Numbered from the stretch's first letter, positions 24,881 through 35,265 are shown. The stretch: DNA of 64,000 bases from Stramonita haemastoma (GCA_030674155.1 CM060324.1:60026780-60090779); one strand, 5' to 3'. Made by a program: numbers and translations. Notes: generated by a model not told the origin, from the sequence alone.

Positions 24881-25683
24881 GGATGGGATACTTGGATAGC
24901 CTGATGTTTAAACTTTGAGCACTGCACACTGCGCTCGTGATCTGACAACCTAGGTTCAAGCCATCTGCTAATGCAGTGTTAGTGGTCTGCAGATCTAGGA
25001 AAGGATGCAGGTATGTGGACTTCTCCTCTTGCAATCTCCTGTAATTTGTGACATATGTCTGGTCAAAGATTACAGACACTGCAACAGTACACTACCAGGT
25101 CACAGTAGGTTTGTTGTTTTGATAAATTACCAGCTGCTGGTATCCGATATATCTGAGATTATTCTGTAAATGTATGCAATATATTATCATTTCTGATCAA
25201 TGTCATTATTGATGTAGCGATGATGCGATAACTCTGAAGAAAGTTATGCTGATAGTGTTTAGGTTTAGCATTGGTAGGCTCATTAGTACTAGGCCTAGTT
25301 GCACAGTGACCTAACTGATCGCCAGGATGTGTTTCGTGTGAGCTACAAGTGTTCTTGCGGTCTCTTGATTACTTTTGAACTGCTCGTAATCTAAAAAAAA
25401 GAAATGTCTAAAAAATCAAAGGGTATAAAGCTGCTGCTTGATTATGCTTTATGAAGTTATCCACAGCATAAGTGTTAAAACACTTAACATTAAGCCTGAA
25501 CCTTACCGACAGATCCACACGCTGGCCGTTGTCTTGAGCTTCGTAATCGCCGGTAACTAAGACATCTTTGTGGATTTCCTCCCTCAGGCACTTCTTTTGA
25601 TTTTGACCTAAATGAAACCAAATCGCATCAACGCATGTTAGGCTGAAAATGAACAGTGCAAATAGAATATGCAAAAAGTCCAT
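16848..25683 (-). CDS. TMED10: TMED10, p24-family cargo receptor (complete gene)
   Basis: Complete five-exon gene: 25683-25507, 24536-24416, 21662-21592, 19351-19225 and 16969-16848 (618 bases, 205 aa; vertebrate TMED10 is about 219). All introns are GT-AG and phase-consistent. The protein has a signal peptide (residues 1-20), a luminal GOLD domain with the paired cysteines C32 and C92, the diagnostic [20 protein letters not shown] segment, a coiled-coil stalk ([20 protein letters not shown]), a single membrane span at about 174-194 ([17 protein letters not shown]) and the cytosolic tail [11 protein letters not shown]. The tail dilysine motif is the COPI-binding signal; the usual FF pair reads YF here. 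p24 proteins cycle between ER and Golgi, sorting cargo such as GPI-anchored proteins and shaping COPI/COPII vesicles. Identity with TMED10 is clear from the tail and stalk. Confidence 0.95.
17358..17448 (+). mobile_element. SINE-B 3' fragment
   Basis: GGGAGAGTAGCTCCAAATTTC and ACAGAGAAACATCCCAGGAC match the SINE-B 3' end. Its tail passes directly into the 22-bp minisatellite. Confidence 0.6.
17449..19193. repeat. 22-bp minisatellite (TMED10 intron 4)
   Basis: Roughly 75 units of TACAGCACAAATGACAACACAA and variants (CAGTACAAATTACAACACAA). A block of one variant dominates 18260-18970, giving visible higher-order zones. It begins at the 3' tail of a SINE-B fragment (17358-17448) and is interrupted at 17905-18005 by a (TAA)n-tailed LINE end. 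Confidence 0.85.
17905..18005 (-). mobile_element. L2-like LINE or SINE 3' tail
   Basis: Reverse-oriented AAGCGCTTTGATTTGTTTTT, ATAGCGCTATATAAG and (TTA)n tail, embedded in the 22-bp minisatellite. Confidence 0.6.
19225..19351 (-). CDS. TMED10: TMED10 exon 4 (stalk)
   Basis: Acceptor GTCCCCAG|CTGGCC, donor ACCAATG|GTCGGT (a weak donor). Encodes the coiled-coil stalk and [17 protein letters not shown]. The acceptor is the last member of a tandem array of identical acceptor sequences just upstream. Confidence 0.94.
19352..19607 (-). repeat. Minisatellite iterating the TMED10 exon 4 acceptor
   Basis: Seven units of 36-38 bp. On the gene strand each has a TG tract, then TGTGTCCCCAG and CAGTGATGATGTTGG. 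The last copy of GTGTCCCCAG is the real 3' splice site of exon 4. Confidence 0.85.
19630..19956 (+). mobile_element. SINE-A, full length, well preserved
   Basis: Box A TAGCCTGGTGGTCAGAAC and box B GGTTCGAGTCC are intact. The copy lies just after a G20 run and the TMED10 acceptor array, in TMED10 intron 3. Confidence 0.87.
20312..20592 (-). mobile_element. SINE-D with V-like core, second copy
   Basis: Reverse-oriented copy of the element at 8938, with box A, box B and body preserved. In TMED10 intron 3. Confidence 0.77.
20665..21012 (+). mobile_element. SINE-A, full length, diverged
   Basis: Head GAGCCTAGTAGTTAGAG, box B GGTTTGAATCTC, then the family body and AATAAA tail. Confidence 0.78.
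21305..21590. repeat. 75-bp tandem repeat beside TMED10 exon 3
   Basis: Four units of about 67-75 bp containing TATTCATCAACCAAATACAG and TTATGTAAGGGTG. The array starts about ten bases past the exon 3 donor. Confidence 0.8.
21592..21662 (-). CDS. TMED10: TMED10 exon 3
   Basis: Acceptor GCATTTCAG|, donor GACGAT|GTAAGT. Encodes [20 protein letters not shown], the end of the GOLD domain; NVKHGVEAK matches the family motif. A four-unit tandem repeat of about 75 bp starts some ten bases past the donor. Confidence 0.92.
21715..22320. repeat. CA-rich compound array with 85-bp higher-order unit
   Basis: CA arrays separated by copies of CCATTCACTTTAATCATGAA AATAACAATCA (near 21788, 21878 and 21958), then CACACAGTGA variants to 22320. 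Confidence 0.88.
22335..22495 (+). mobile_element. SINE-A, left part of a copy split by a DNA element
   Basis: Body from GACCCCGAGTGCGAACGCAC to GTAAAAAAGCACACA. The head is replaced by a CA array. It continues at 23422 after the inserted element. Confidence 0.8.
22496..23421. mobile_element. hAT-like non-autonomous DNA transposon
   Basis: A 926-bp insertion with terminal inverted repeats GGGTTCGCG...CGCGAACCC(T), flanked by a perfect 8-bp duplication AGCACACA (22488-22495 and 23422-23429). An 8-bp target duplication and GGG-type ends fit the hAT superfamily. No transposase reading frame is present. Subterminal CCGGTA/TACCGG words recur near both ends. It carries a SINE-A 3' fragment at 22935-23080. 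Confidence 0.8.
22935..23080 (+). mobile_element. SINE-A 3' fragment inside the hAT-like element
   Basis: GTAGGCCATCGAGTGCCCGG, GAAACTGCATACACATGTAA, CTCGATATAAAAGATTAAAAG: body and tail of SINE-A, head missing. Confidence 0.75.
23422..23475 (+). mobile_element. SINE-A, right part of the split copy
   Basis: AGCACACAAATGCTTATTCC and a CTCTATATAAAAGAATAAAT tail complete the copy interrupted at 22495. Confidence 0.8.
23512..23702 (+). mobile_element. SINE-A internal fragment
   Basis: Begins inside box B (GTTCGAGGGG) right after a CA array and stops before the tail. Confidence 0.7.
23893..24290 (+). mobile_element. SINE-B, full length
   Basis: Same organisation as the copy at 13229 (GATCTAGGTGGTAATACGCC head, AGAGCAGCCCGAATTTCACG 3' end). 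In TMED10 intron 2. Confidence 0.78.
24416..24536 (-). CDS. TMED10: TMED10 exon 2 (GOLD domain)
   Basis: Acceptor GTGTTGCAG|, donor |GTAAGT. Encodes [20 protein letters not shown] and then [19 protein letters not shown]. It carries the second GOLD cysteine and ends in phase 1. Confidence 0.94.
24665..24880. repeat. (CA)n compound array
   Basis: CA array with CACGCG and CCCACAC interruptions, next to TMED10 exon 2. Confidence 0.92.
24888..24970 (+). mobile_element. SINE-A-like head fragment
   Basis: GGATAGCCTGATGTTTAAAC, then GCGCTCGTGATCTGACAACC and AGGTTCAAGCC resemble a SINE-A head. The body is absent. Confidence 0.4.
25507..25683 (-). CDS. TMED10: TMED10 exon 1 (signal peptide, GOLD start)
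   Basis: Starts at ATG 25681-25683 ([20 protein letters not shown], a hydrophobic signal peptide). An upstream in-frame GTG is not used as the start because the ATG is adjacent and fits the expected signal length. It ends RVDLS|GTAAGG in phase 0 and contains the first GOLD cysteine. Confidence 0.93.
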
Positions 25684-25870
25684 CTTCACGGTTTAAGATA
25701 CTCTATTCCAGCTGGAACCCCTCAAAACCCACAAATTGCGTTCAAGTTTACACGACACACGCTTGCTAACGTGGCAATCGGCTGTTTCCGTGTACTTCCG
25801 TCTGCTACATGACAACTCCGAGCAAAATGATTCTGTGCGATGCTGATAAAAGTAAAAGTTATCTAATAAA
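25684..25870 (-). promoter_or_regulatory. TMED10 upstream region
   Basis: Immediately upstream of the start codon, this stretch is richer in G+C and CpG than its neighbours and holds an ACTTCCG motif, the ETS-type element common in housekeeping promoters. No TATA box was seen. The assignment rests on position and composition only. Confidence 0.3.
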
Positions 25871-26564
25871 TTTGTGAAAGCTATTTGTCCAGCGTAATGT
25901 GATATTTATATACTTGAGTCGCTACAACTTTAGTTGCTTGGTGTTATAAAAATGTACAAACAGAGTGGTATGGCATGAATCTCAGAAAGGTCTAAGCTAA
26001 TATTCAAAATGTCTTTTGTGGGAAATGTTACCGAATATCCCTAAGACTGCTTCTAGCCTAGCGCAAACTAAGAACCCCTAGCCAAAGTCCTGTCACAACT
26101 ATCTACCGAAGTCTAGATCTTAACAAATCCTCCATTTCTCCTTTATTCGTTGAGTGCTCACCTTCGACAAGTTGAAGATAACAGCATTGTAGCAAGGTGT
26201 GTAAAAACAGGAAGAGATAAACTGTCTATCTAAAAATAGATATATAGAGGAATAAATAAATAGACAAATAAGTAAAAACACAAATAAATGAATAGATTAA
26301 CACCTGAATGATTATAAGGGGGAAAAAATCAAGCAAGGCCTGGTAGGCAACAAACACTGAATAACGTTTTTGCTCAGTGAAGGGGGTAGAATACAGCAAG
26401 TCTTGTAGCATGTATCACTTTGCAAAATGCAAATGACACACATAAGACTTCGATTATGATTATACACAATCAAGAAGTTTGTTAGCCAAGTAAAGTTGAT
26501 CAAAATTCTAGGTACTCTGAATTAATATCTGTTCAGATTTCTAATGGTGCTTTTTTTGTTTGGA
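25871..26564. other. Gene-free stretch
   Basis: AT-rich upstream DNA of TMED10. Nothing recognised. Confidence 0.4.
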
Positions 26565-27003
26565 GGCCATTAGGTAAGGTAAAGGTGTCCCATAAACTAG
26601 GTGGTCGTAGGGGAGCGAGGCATCAGCTTCTTTAGTGGCCAGTATATTGAGGGCGGCGCCCATCTCCTCTTCCTTGCTGCTTTACCTTCCCTGATCCTAA
26701 AGAGGGCAGGTACCCATTTACAGCTGGGTGAACTGGGGGGGGGGGGGGAGGCATAATTTTTTTTTTTTTTTTTTAATAAATTTCATACCACTTTATATCA
26801 CAGCAGATTTCTCCACGTGAAATTCGGGCTGCTCTCCCCGGGGAGAGCGCGTCGCCACTAGTCCAGCGCCACCTTTTTTTCCTGTCTACAACTGTATTTG
26901 TACTGTACTGAAGCCAATGCGTGCAAACGGTCACCCATCCGATTGGTAACCACGCTCGGCACTGCTTAACTTGACTTGGGGAACCACGTTAGATACCCGC
27001 CCC
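26565..27003 (-). mobile_element. SINE-C (5S-containing), interrupted
   Basis: Flanks 26565-26744 and 26906-27003 match the SINE-C at 36785-37085. On the minus strand it contains TTAAGCAGTGCCGAGCGTGG and ATCGGATGGGTGACCG, matching the internal promoter region of 5S rRNA. A SINE-B sits in the middle. Confidence 0.7.
26745..26905 (-). mobile_element. SINE-B 3' part nested in a SINE-C
   Basis: Reverse-oriented SINE-B tail (poly-T, then AGATTTCTCCACGTGAAATT, GGGCTGCTCTCCCCGGGGAG), lying between two parts of a SINE-C. Confidence 0.72.
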
Positions 27004-27900
27004 CAAAAGAAAAATAAATGAATTGGAAACAAGTTCACATCGTAATGCAGTTTCAGCAATCCGACAACACAGATCAACAACAGAATAACAAGAAAAACCA
27101 AACAAATAACAAACGAAAAACAGTCAACAACAATAACAACAACAAAAACACATCATTTTGAGCTCCATTTTTACACAACGTTTCATCAATATACTTTCTA
27201 TAATTATCGAAAATGATGTTGGGCAGTTTCTAAAATAGTACCAATATTGAATTTCCACGTGAAGTTAAAGCGTAGATCTAATTCTTTTGCACAGAATTGT
27301 TCATCAACTTCAAACCTGTTACTGTTTGTTTGTTTTGTTGTTGTTGTCGTTTTAATTAAAAGTCCCATTCCTACCATCTGCATGCAGTCAGTATTTCTGT
27401 GTGAAAAAAAATGTTAAATTCAATTATTTTTAGTCGTTTTCACTCCCCACGGTCCTCTGCTTTTCGTGGTAAATCGTTCCATTCTATTCTCTGATGTTGT
27501 CTTCTCATCGTTTTCTCTGTCTGCCTCTTCGTCTCCATTCTTTACTGTTTTTTGTAGGACAGTCTTGGCCGGTCCAGTTGTTCGTGTAACGTGCCCATAC
27601 CACTTTAGTTTGCAGGGTGGTTTTTTTGTTATGTTATAACACTTTAAGACTTACAAATATACCTAAGTAAACACTTTTCTAATGCCTTAAAACAGAAGTA
27701 TCTTTTTGTGTGTTTTGTAATATTTCATTGTAACATTTTAACTTGGCAAATATGTTAACATGATTATGTATTATCCTGTGTTTTACTCTGTTGATGATGG
27801 CTGATTTCTCAACTTACAAGGATCACGAGAAGGACAGAGATGGGTTCACTTTTTGAAAGCCCCTGGTCTTCCTCCTTCCTACTATACATTATGAATTATA
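27004..27900. other. Gene-free stretch
   Basis: AT-rich DNA with CAACAATAACAACAACAA runs at about 27120. Nothing else recognised. Confidence 0.4.
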
Positions 27901-28003
27901 GTATGTATGTATGTATGTATGTATGTATGTATGTATGTATGTATGTATGTATGTATGTATGTATGTATGTATGTATGTATGTATGTATGTAGTGGTTGTG
28001 GTG

Positions 28004-28047
<44 letters not shown>

Positions 28048-28065
28048 TGGTGTGTGTTATTTTTA
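27901..28065. repeat. (ATGT)n and (GCGT)n
   Basis: Pure ATGT array 27901-27990, then GCGT array 27999-28048 and a TTTTA run. Confidence 0.95.
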
Positions 28066-28077
28066 TTTTATTTTATT

Positions 28078-28378
28078 TTATTTATTCTTTTATATCGAGG
28101 ATAACAGAAAAGCAATCATTGCTTTTTTTCATCCGGTCCCCGTGTGATGATGCAGTTTTGTAAATATTGTCATCTGTTCCCACGGCACATGATGGCCTAC
28201 TATTACGAAAAGCGGAACAGGATTTAACGTGTGCGCAAGATGTTCTGCGTGCGTTCGCACACGGGGCCTCGGTTTATAGTCTCATCCGAAGGACTTTTGG
28301 GGAGAGTGGAGTCAGCACTGACGTTAACTCCAGGAGAAAAATCTCCTCGACCGGACTCGAACCCGGGTCGTCAATTTG

Positions 28379-28380
<2 letters not shown>
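28078..28380 (-). mobile_element. SINE-A, head truncated by a GT array
   Basis: Well-preserved copy (box B GGGTTCGAGTCCGG). Its tRNA box A is replaced by (GT)n starting at 28381. Confidence 0.82.
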
Positions 28381-28882
<502 letters not shown>

Positions 28883-29276
28883 AACCCGGTCTTCCTCCCC
28901 TTCCTGAACTGCACTGGGTGCACATGCACCACTCCCTGAAAGGAAAACTGGCTTTTTGGTACGACTTCCACACAGTGCTGCAGCTCTCTTCATCTCATGA
29001 CGTCTTTACTGCTGTTCTGGGCTTCGTGGGGAGTTGGGATGTGTGGAGGGGGGGAGGGGGTGGGGGGGTGTGGAGGGAGGGGGATGAATCAGAATCAGAA
29101 TCAGAATCAGAAATTATTTATTGCCATTAAAGTCACATGGACTTATTGACACAACAAAATAAACTCAACATATTCATCAATACAACATACTATTCACTGG
29201 TCAGCATGACTGAAATGATGTGCAGGCAAAAAAACACCCCAAACCACCACAAAGCAAAACCATGTTGCATTCTATC

Positions 29277-30197
29277 TTATTTCAATTGTTCTCTTTTTTC
29301 AAAACAGGAACAAACATATTGAATTATTTCAGCTTGATGATTATCAGTTACTAAAATATTGCTTAATTTGTCTATACCATTCTTATATTCTTTGACATCA
29401 GATTTCAGATTTACCAATATTTGTTTTCTTTGTTCAGTATATAAGATACACTCATCAAGTAAATGAAACTCGTCTTCTATTTTGTTGCAGTATTGACAAG
29501 TTCTGTTCTCTCTTGGTATATTCTTATATCTTCCTTTTTCTATCATTAAATCATGGCAACTTGTACGAAATTTACAAAATGTTTTCCTATGGTTTTTGTT
29601 TTCACAGTTAATCAGATATGGTTCTAGTCTATATTCTTTAGTCACAAAATTATAAAAGTTCAGTTTTGTGGACTCTTGTTTCTGGTTAATCCAAAATGTT
29701 TTATATAAACTCTCCAGTTTTGTTTGTATTGCATGGCACAATCGGTGTACATCAAGTGTACTTTGGTTTTCCCATACATGTTTAAAACCAATTTTACACA
29801 GAACATTTTTAACTGTGCTAATCCACCGATCATATTCATTATTTTGATACATATAATCATACAACATTTTAACATATGAGTTTTTGTCTTTCTCTGTTAC
29901 ATGTATCCAAAAAGACATTAACTGACTAAGTATTTTGATAGTCAATGGAAATCGTCCAAGTTCTCCTAAAGTGGGTAATGCCATCGCTTTTTTATGTATT
30001 CCCAAAGTTTGCTTACAAAAGTTTACATGAATATTTTCATAAAGATATTTTCTTGTTGTGCTTAATTTAAATAAATCTTGAATATGAAAGTCTGATTGGC
30101 CATTGAAACAAAAAGGAAACCATACTTCTGCTCCATAAGTTAAGATGGGGGTTATCAATGAATCAAATAACTGCATTGTGATATTAGCCTTAACCCC
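29277..30197 (-). pseudogene. LINE reverse transcriptase, C-terminal part
   Basis: Same frame as the part above, after the TAA. Reads LFDSLITPILTYGAEVW, then the zinc-knuckle-like CQYCNKIEDEFHLLDEC region, and ends REQLK before a natural stop. Confidence 0.8.
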
Positions 30198-30800
30198 TTA
30201 CCCATGAATTGCTTTTTTCAAAGCATGAGCTGCTTTATTGCTTTGCTTTGCCAAATGTTCCTGAGTTGCTTGAAACTTCCCGTTCTGGTGAAATACTACA
30301 CCCAGGTATTTATAAGTTTTAGTTGTTTCAATTAGATGTTCTCCACATTGGAAATGAATTGGAATTTTAGGGGGTGATTTGGTGAAAACTACTACTTTTG
30401 TTTTTGCTTTGTTTACTTTTAGTCCCCATTTGGAACAGTAACCATTTAATCTATCTAGTTTAGTTTGCAGTCCTAGTTTGGTTGTTGATAACAGTGCTAA
30501 GTCATCCGCATAGAGCAAACATGGAATTTTATCTTCTGCAGTAATATACGGTGAATCTTTTTCATCAAGGACCTGAACAATATCATTTATGTAAACATTA
30601 AATAATGTAGGACTTAGTGTGCTGCCTTGATGTACCCCCCTTTTTACAACAATTTCTTCTGTGTAACTTCCTTTTATTTTTACAAGGATTGTTGCGTTTG
30701 TATACATGCTGTTAATGACATTAAAGGTTTTACCAGTTATGCCTATCTTATTTAACTTTACAAGTAGAGCCTGATGCCAAACATTGTCAAATGCTTTCTG
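30198..30800 (-). pseudogene. LINE reverse transcriptase, catalytic part
   Basis: Continues in another frame: FVDFQKAFDNVWHQALL, HQGSTLSPTLFNVYINDI, LLYADDLALLS, YKYLGVVFHQNGKF. It ends at an in-frame TAA (30198-30200). Catalytic aspartates are intact. Confidence 0.82.
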
Positions 30801-30825
30801 AAAATCTACAAAACAACAATACAGT

Positions 30826-31998
30826 CTATTGTTTTTTTGTTTTTAATGCATTGTCTATTAGTTTATTAAGGATATAGATGTGGTCTGCTGTTCTACATGT
30901 TTTTCTGAATCCAGCTTGTTCTCTGACAAGTTTGTTGTTTTGCTCCAAATATTCTGAGATTCTTGTATTCAAAATTTGGCAGAAGAGCTTCCCAACTGCG
31001 TTTGTTAATGTTATCCCTCTGTAGTTATCCGGATTAACAGTGCATCCACTTTTATAAATGGGGATACTAACACCCAGTTTCCAGTCAGAAGGATAGGCAC
31101 CTATATCAAGCACTAGATTAAACAAACTCTTTATTACTTTCATCAGACTGGGTGAAATTGATTTGAGCATTTCATTTGTTATGCCATCTTTACCAGGTGA
31201 CTTTTTATTTTTTAATCTTTTAATTGTTCTTGTTATTTCTTCAATAGTAATTTGTTTATCTAAGTACCTATTGCTATTTGTTCTCATGTCATTATACATG
31301 TTGTGTACAAGTTGTATTTGTTCAGGATCTATGTGTGGTTCCTCTCCAATAAGTTTTTTTAAGTGCTCAGTCCACTTCTTGCTGTTCATATGGTTTACAT
31401 GCTTTACGCCATCACTTTCACTCTCTTTTAATTTCTGCAATGTTTTCCACACTATATTTGGATCTGCATTTATCATGTCATGTAACTGTGATACTAGCAT
31501 ATTTTTGAAGGCTTTCTTTTTCTTTTTTATCATATTATTATACTGGTTTCTCTTGGAAAAATATTTTTGTCGAAGTTCAGCTTTGTGTGGATATCTGTTT
31601 ACAGCATTAAGTAATGATTGTACTTCTTTTCTCATTTTTGTACAATCTGGGTCAAACCACTTTTTATTGCGTTTCATTTTTAACCTTTGGGGCTTTTTAG
31701 CTTTCAAACTCAATTGTGCTGCTTTGATAAATATATCTGACATCTTTTCGGAACATTCATTTAGATGAGATTGAAAGTGTAGATCGAGAGAATCATACTG
31801 CTCTGTACTTTGTTTAAATTGTTCCGCTATTTTATCTGTTTGGAGTTGTATTTGTTTGATGTGTGTTTGAATTGATGGGAGTTTTAGTGCCTTTTGAAAT
31901 TGTTCACTTGAGCTTTTAACCCATAGAAAACGTGGGCCTACTTTTTGAGCTGAACTATTACTAACCAACTCTTTTTGTGTATATCTTTTTGTGTGGAT
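30826..31998 (-). pseudogene. LINE reverse transcriptase, N-terminal part
   Basis: Open from the truncated 5' end to an A-rich frameshift at about 30835. It contains the linker (KKWFDPDCTKMRKEVQSLLN) and RT motifs 0 to 2. The ORF start beyond 31998 belongs to flanking DNA. Confidence 0.8.
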
Positions 31999-32013
31999 GT
32001 GTGGAGGGAGGGG

Positions 32014-32637
32014 AGGGGGGTCGCTAACAGAGCATGTGACCAACTCGGCAAACACGGGTAGCACCGTAGCTCATCTGGCTGCCTAGTTGTGGTGCACTTC
32101 ACCAACAGTGGACTATTCCTCAGCTTTCGTACCGTGTCTAGTCTCCAGCCAGACTGTTCAAACTGTGGGCAAAGGCCAGAGGGGCTGAGCTTTGGCAAGG
32201 GGCACTGCACCTCTGTTCCCTCCACAGCGAGGCCCCAATCCTCTGCTCCTTCTCCTGTCCCTCTCTCAGGGGCTGGACACTATCATCTCCAGCGCAGTCA
32301 GACTCTCTTCTATCTGTCTTTTTTCATTATTTTGTTGTTATTGAATGAGTTATATGGCTGCAGGCTCAATGGTGGCAGAACTGACCGTCATCTCGGCAGA
32401 GCTGCCACATGTCTAGGAAGGAACAATGAGTGGCCATGCCCAGGGGACCACCACTACTCAGGACATCTGGTGACCCCCCCTAAGGAAGGCGTCCTGCATG
32501 CATCCAGACGGAGCACAAAGTTCGCTGCTGACTATCCGACAACCGTTCATTCCCTAACCACGTGGCTCCAGCCTGGAAAGGCAGGCAGCTTGCAGCCACC
32601 ACTGGGCATCTGAGAAATAAAGAAAGAGTTCAAGGAG
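32014..32637. other. Probable old repeat, unclassified
   Basis: Moderately GC-rich, with CACCGTAGCTCATCTGGCTG and many CAGAGG words; continuous with 28883-29067 before the LINE inserted. It could be a mobile-element 5' region. No frame was trusted. Confidence 0.35.
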
Positions 32638-34330
32638 GCTTGACGAGGGGCTAAGGACAGAGGACAGACCTGGCTGACAGAGGAAGACAGGACAGAGGAC
32701 AGACCTGGCTGACAGAGGAAGACAGCACAGACCTGGCTGACAGAGGAAGACAGGACAGAGGACAGACCTGGCTGTCAGAGGGAGACAGGACAGACCTGGC
32801 TGACAGAGGAAGACAGGACAGACCTGGCTGACAGAGGAAGACAGGACAGACCTGGCTGACAGAGGAAGACAGGACAGAGGACAGACCTGGCTGACAGAGG
32901 AAGACAGCACAGACCTGGCTGACAGAGGGAGACAGGACAGAGGACAGACCTGGCTGACAGAGGGAGACAGGACAGACCTGGCTGACAGAGGGAGACAGGA
33001 CAGACCTGGCTGACAGAGGGAGACAGGACAGACCTGGCTGACAGAGGGAGACAGGACAGACCTGGCTGACAGAGGAAGACAGGACAGAGGACAGACCTGG
33101 CTGACAGAGGAAGACAGCACAGACCTGGCTGACAGAGGAAGACAGGACAGAGGACAGACCTGGCTGTCAGAGGAAGACAGGACAGAGGACAGACCTGGCT
33201 GACAGAGGAAGACAGCACAGAGGACAGACCTGGCTGACAGAGGAAGACAGCACAGAGGACAGACCTGGCTGACAGAGGAAGACAGGACAGACCTGGCTGA
33301 CAGAGGAAGACAGGACAGACCTGGCTGACAGAGGAAGACAGGACAGACCTGGCTGACAGAGGAAGACAGCACAGAGGACAGACCTGGCTGACAGAGGAAG
33401 ACAGGACAGACCTGGCTGACAGAGGAAGACAGCACAGACCTGGCTGACAGAGGAAGACAGCACAGAGGACAGACCTGGCTGACAGAGGAAGACAGGACAG
33501 ACCTGGCTGACAGAGGAAGACAGGACAGACCTGGCTGACAGAGGAAGACAGCACAGAGGACAGACCTGGCTGACAGAGGAAGACAGGACAGACCTGGCTG
33601 ACAGAGGAAGACAGCACAGACCTGGCTGACAGAGGAAGACAGGACAGACCTGGTTGACAGAGGAAGACAGCACAGACCTGGCTGACAGAGGAAGACAGGA
33701 CAGACCTGGCTGACAGAGGGAGACAGGACAGACCTGGCTGACAGAGGGAGACAGGACAGACCTGGCTGACAGAGGGAGACAGGACAGACCTGGCTGACAG
33801 AGGGAGACAGGACAGACCTGGCTGACAGAGGAAGACAGGACAGACCTGGCTGACAGAGGAAGACAGCACAGAGGACAGACCTGGCTGACAGAGGGAGACA
33901 GGACAGACCTGGCTGACAGAGGAAGACAGCACAGACCTGGCTGACAGAGGAAGACAGGACAGACCTGGCTGACAGAGAAGGCAGCACAGACCTGGCTGAC
34001 AGAGGAAGACAGGACAGACCTGGCTGACAGAGGGAGACAGGACAGACCTGGCTGACAGAGGGAGACAGGACAGACCTGGCTGACAGAGGAAGACAGCACA
34101 GACCTGGCTGACAGAGGGAGACAGGACAGAGGACAGACCTGGCTGACAGAGGGAGACAGGACAGACCTGGCTGACAGAGGAAGACAGGACAGACCTGGCT
34201 GACAGAGGGAGACAGGACAGACCTGGCTGACAGAGGAAGACAGCACAGACCTGGCTGACAGAGGGAGACAGGACAGACCTGGCTGACAGAGGAAGACAGC
34301 ACAGACATGGATGACAGAGGGAGACAGGAC
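32638..34330. repeat. 28/36-bp minisatellite
   Basis: About 56 units of GACCTGGCTGACAGAGGAAG followed by ACAGGACA; some units have an extra GAGGACAG. A minus-strand reading is open in all three frames for hundreds of codons only because the unit lacks stop codons, so the Ser/Cys/Leu-rich ORFs are not genes. On the minus strand each unit carries a pyrimidine tract ending CAGCCAG|GT, an iterated 3' splice-site look-alike. Confidence 0.9.
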
Positions 34331-34462
34331 AGAGGAAAAGGGTGGAAAGGAAGGAAAGTCGGGAAAGAGATGCTGATGAAGATGTGAACCCAAAACACAA
34401 AAAATCACTTTTTGAGACTTTCTGGTACAAAAGGCGAGAGAATAAACAACACTTGACCTCAC

Positions 34463-34554
34463 CTGTCGGCATCACCAGATAGGGTGTTAGCTGATCCATA
34501 ATGACGCCCAAAGAATGATCTTTCTGCATTTGTTTGTTCCAGTATTCACTGGCC
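34463..34554 (-). CDS. Isolated candidate exon of unknown gene
   Basis: Open 92-base stretch between a good acceptor (TTTCTCAGCAG|) and donor (CCGACAG|GTGAGG). It encodes ASEYWNKQMQKDHSLGVIMD, then QLTPYLVMPTG. Balanced amino-acid composition and clean splice signals suggest a real exon, but no family was recognised and no partner exon was found nearby. The 32.6-34.3 kb minisatellite fills the DNA just downstream. Confidence 0.35.
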
Positions 34555-34799
34555 CTGCTGAGAAAGGACCAATAAGGGAGCTGTCTGCAGCACCGCTGTC
34601 AACAGTAGGAGCTCCACCCGATGCCACCAGGGTCTGCAATCTCTCTCTGTGTCTCTGCTGAGTTCAACAATCTCCTGTAGCCCTCCCAGACCACTGGCCT
34701 CAGTGGTCTCAGGTATACCCAAGTTTAGATATACCTATGTCTTTCCAAATTTTGTTTAACTGAATCATCTTTTTCTTGGCCATTTTGATTCTTTTAATT

Positions 34800-35265
34800 T
34801 GTTGCTGCCTCGTCTTCTGTGATGTTCCCGTCCCACTGTTCCCACACCGCTCATTCCAATCTCCTCGCCACAGCCATACCCAAGTTCGTTATGTTGCATC
34901 CTCACGGTCGGAAGTCCACAGGGAGCCCGTCAATATCAGGCTGCCATGTGGCCTCCAGCCAGAGGGGCCCTGCACTGCTTCTGGATCACTTTGGTGGTGT
35001 TCAGTGGTGCCTGTTCTTAGCTAACATACGCAGGACATCACCTACTAAGCCCCCTACTAACGACAGTATTAGCTCAGTCACGGAGCCAGGCTGAGTGAGT
35101 CGCCAACCTGAGGTGGCGACCACCACAACGTCTCTGTCTTTCAAACGACTGTCCCCTGTGGAACCTCTGACACCAAAGGCTTCGACACAAACTCACCACA
35201 GGCACAGAAGTGTCTGGGGAAACCGATGCTGAGGTCACCATGGAGACCAGGGCAACTGGGGCCAG
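34800..35265 (+). repeat. Dispersed repeat E, copy 2
   Basis: Second copy of the unclassified repeat at 1295-1735, ending at the 21-23-bp minisatellite. It could be part of an old LINE 5' region. Confidence 0.65.

Larger units (their letters stand above)
29083..31998 (-). mobile_element. 5'-truncated LINE with 15-bp target duplication
   Basis: About 2.9 kb inserted between two copies of GTGTGGAGGGAGGGG (29068-29082 and 31999-32013). It encodes the reverse transcriptase with KNKKSPGKDGITNEMLKSIS, NYRGITLTNAVGKLFCQILN, VDFQKAFDNVWHQALL and the catalytic YADD (30501-30512), then a C-terminal region with CQYCNKIEDEFHLLDEC. The endonuclease is missing. Damage is light: one frameshift in an A-run near 30835 and one in-frame TAA at 30198-30200. 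The 3' end is a short TTCTGA repeat. The lineage was not assigned; it is unlike the RTE copy at 43 kb. Confidence 0.88.

Noticed and set aside
19200..24900. Many CA/GT-encoded Thr-His or Cys-Val ORFs
   Set aside because: Translations of dinucleotide arrays.
25681..25689. GTG start two codons upstream for TMED10
   Set aside because: A standard ATG follows directly at 25681-25683 and gives a normal signal peptide.
32554..34529. Minus-strand ORFs of 430-614 codons rich in LSARSVLSS and VSQVCPVF
   Set aside because: Open only because a 28-bp unit without stop codons is repeated. All three frames are open and the composition is repeat-driven.
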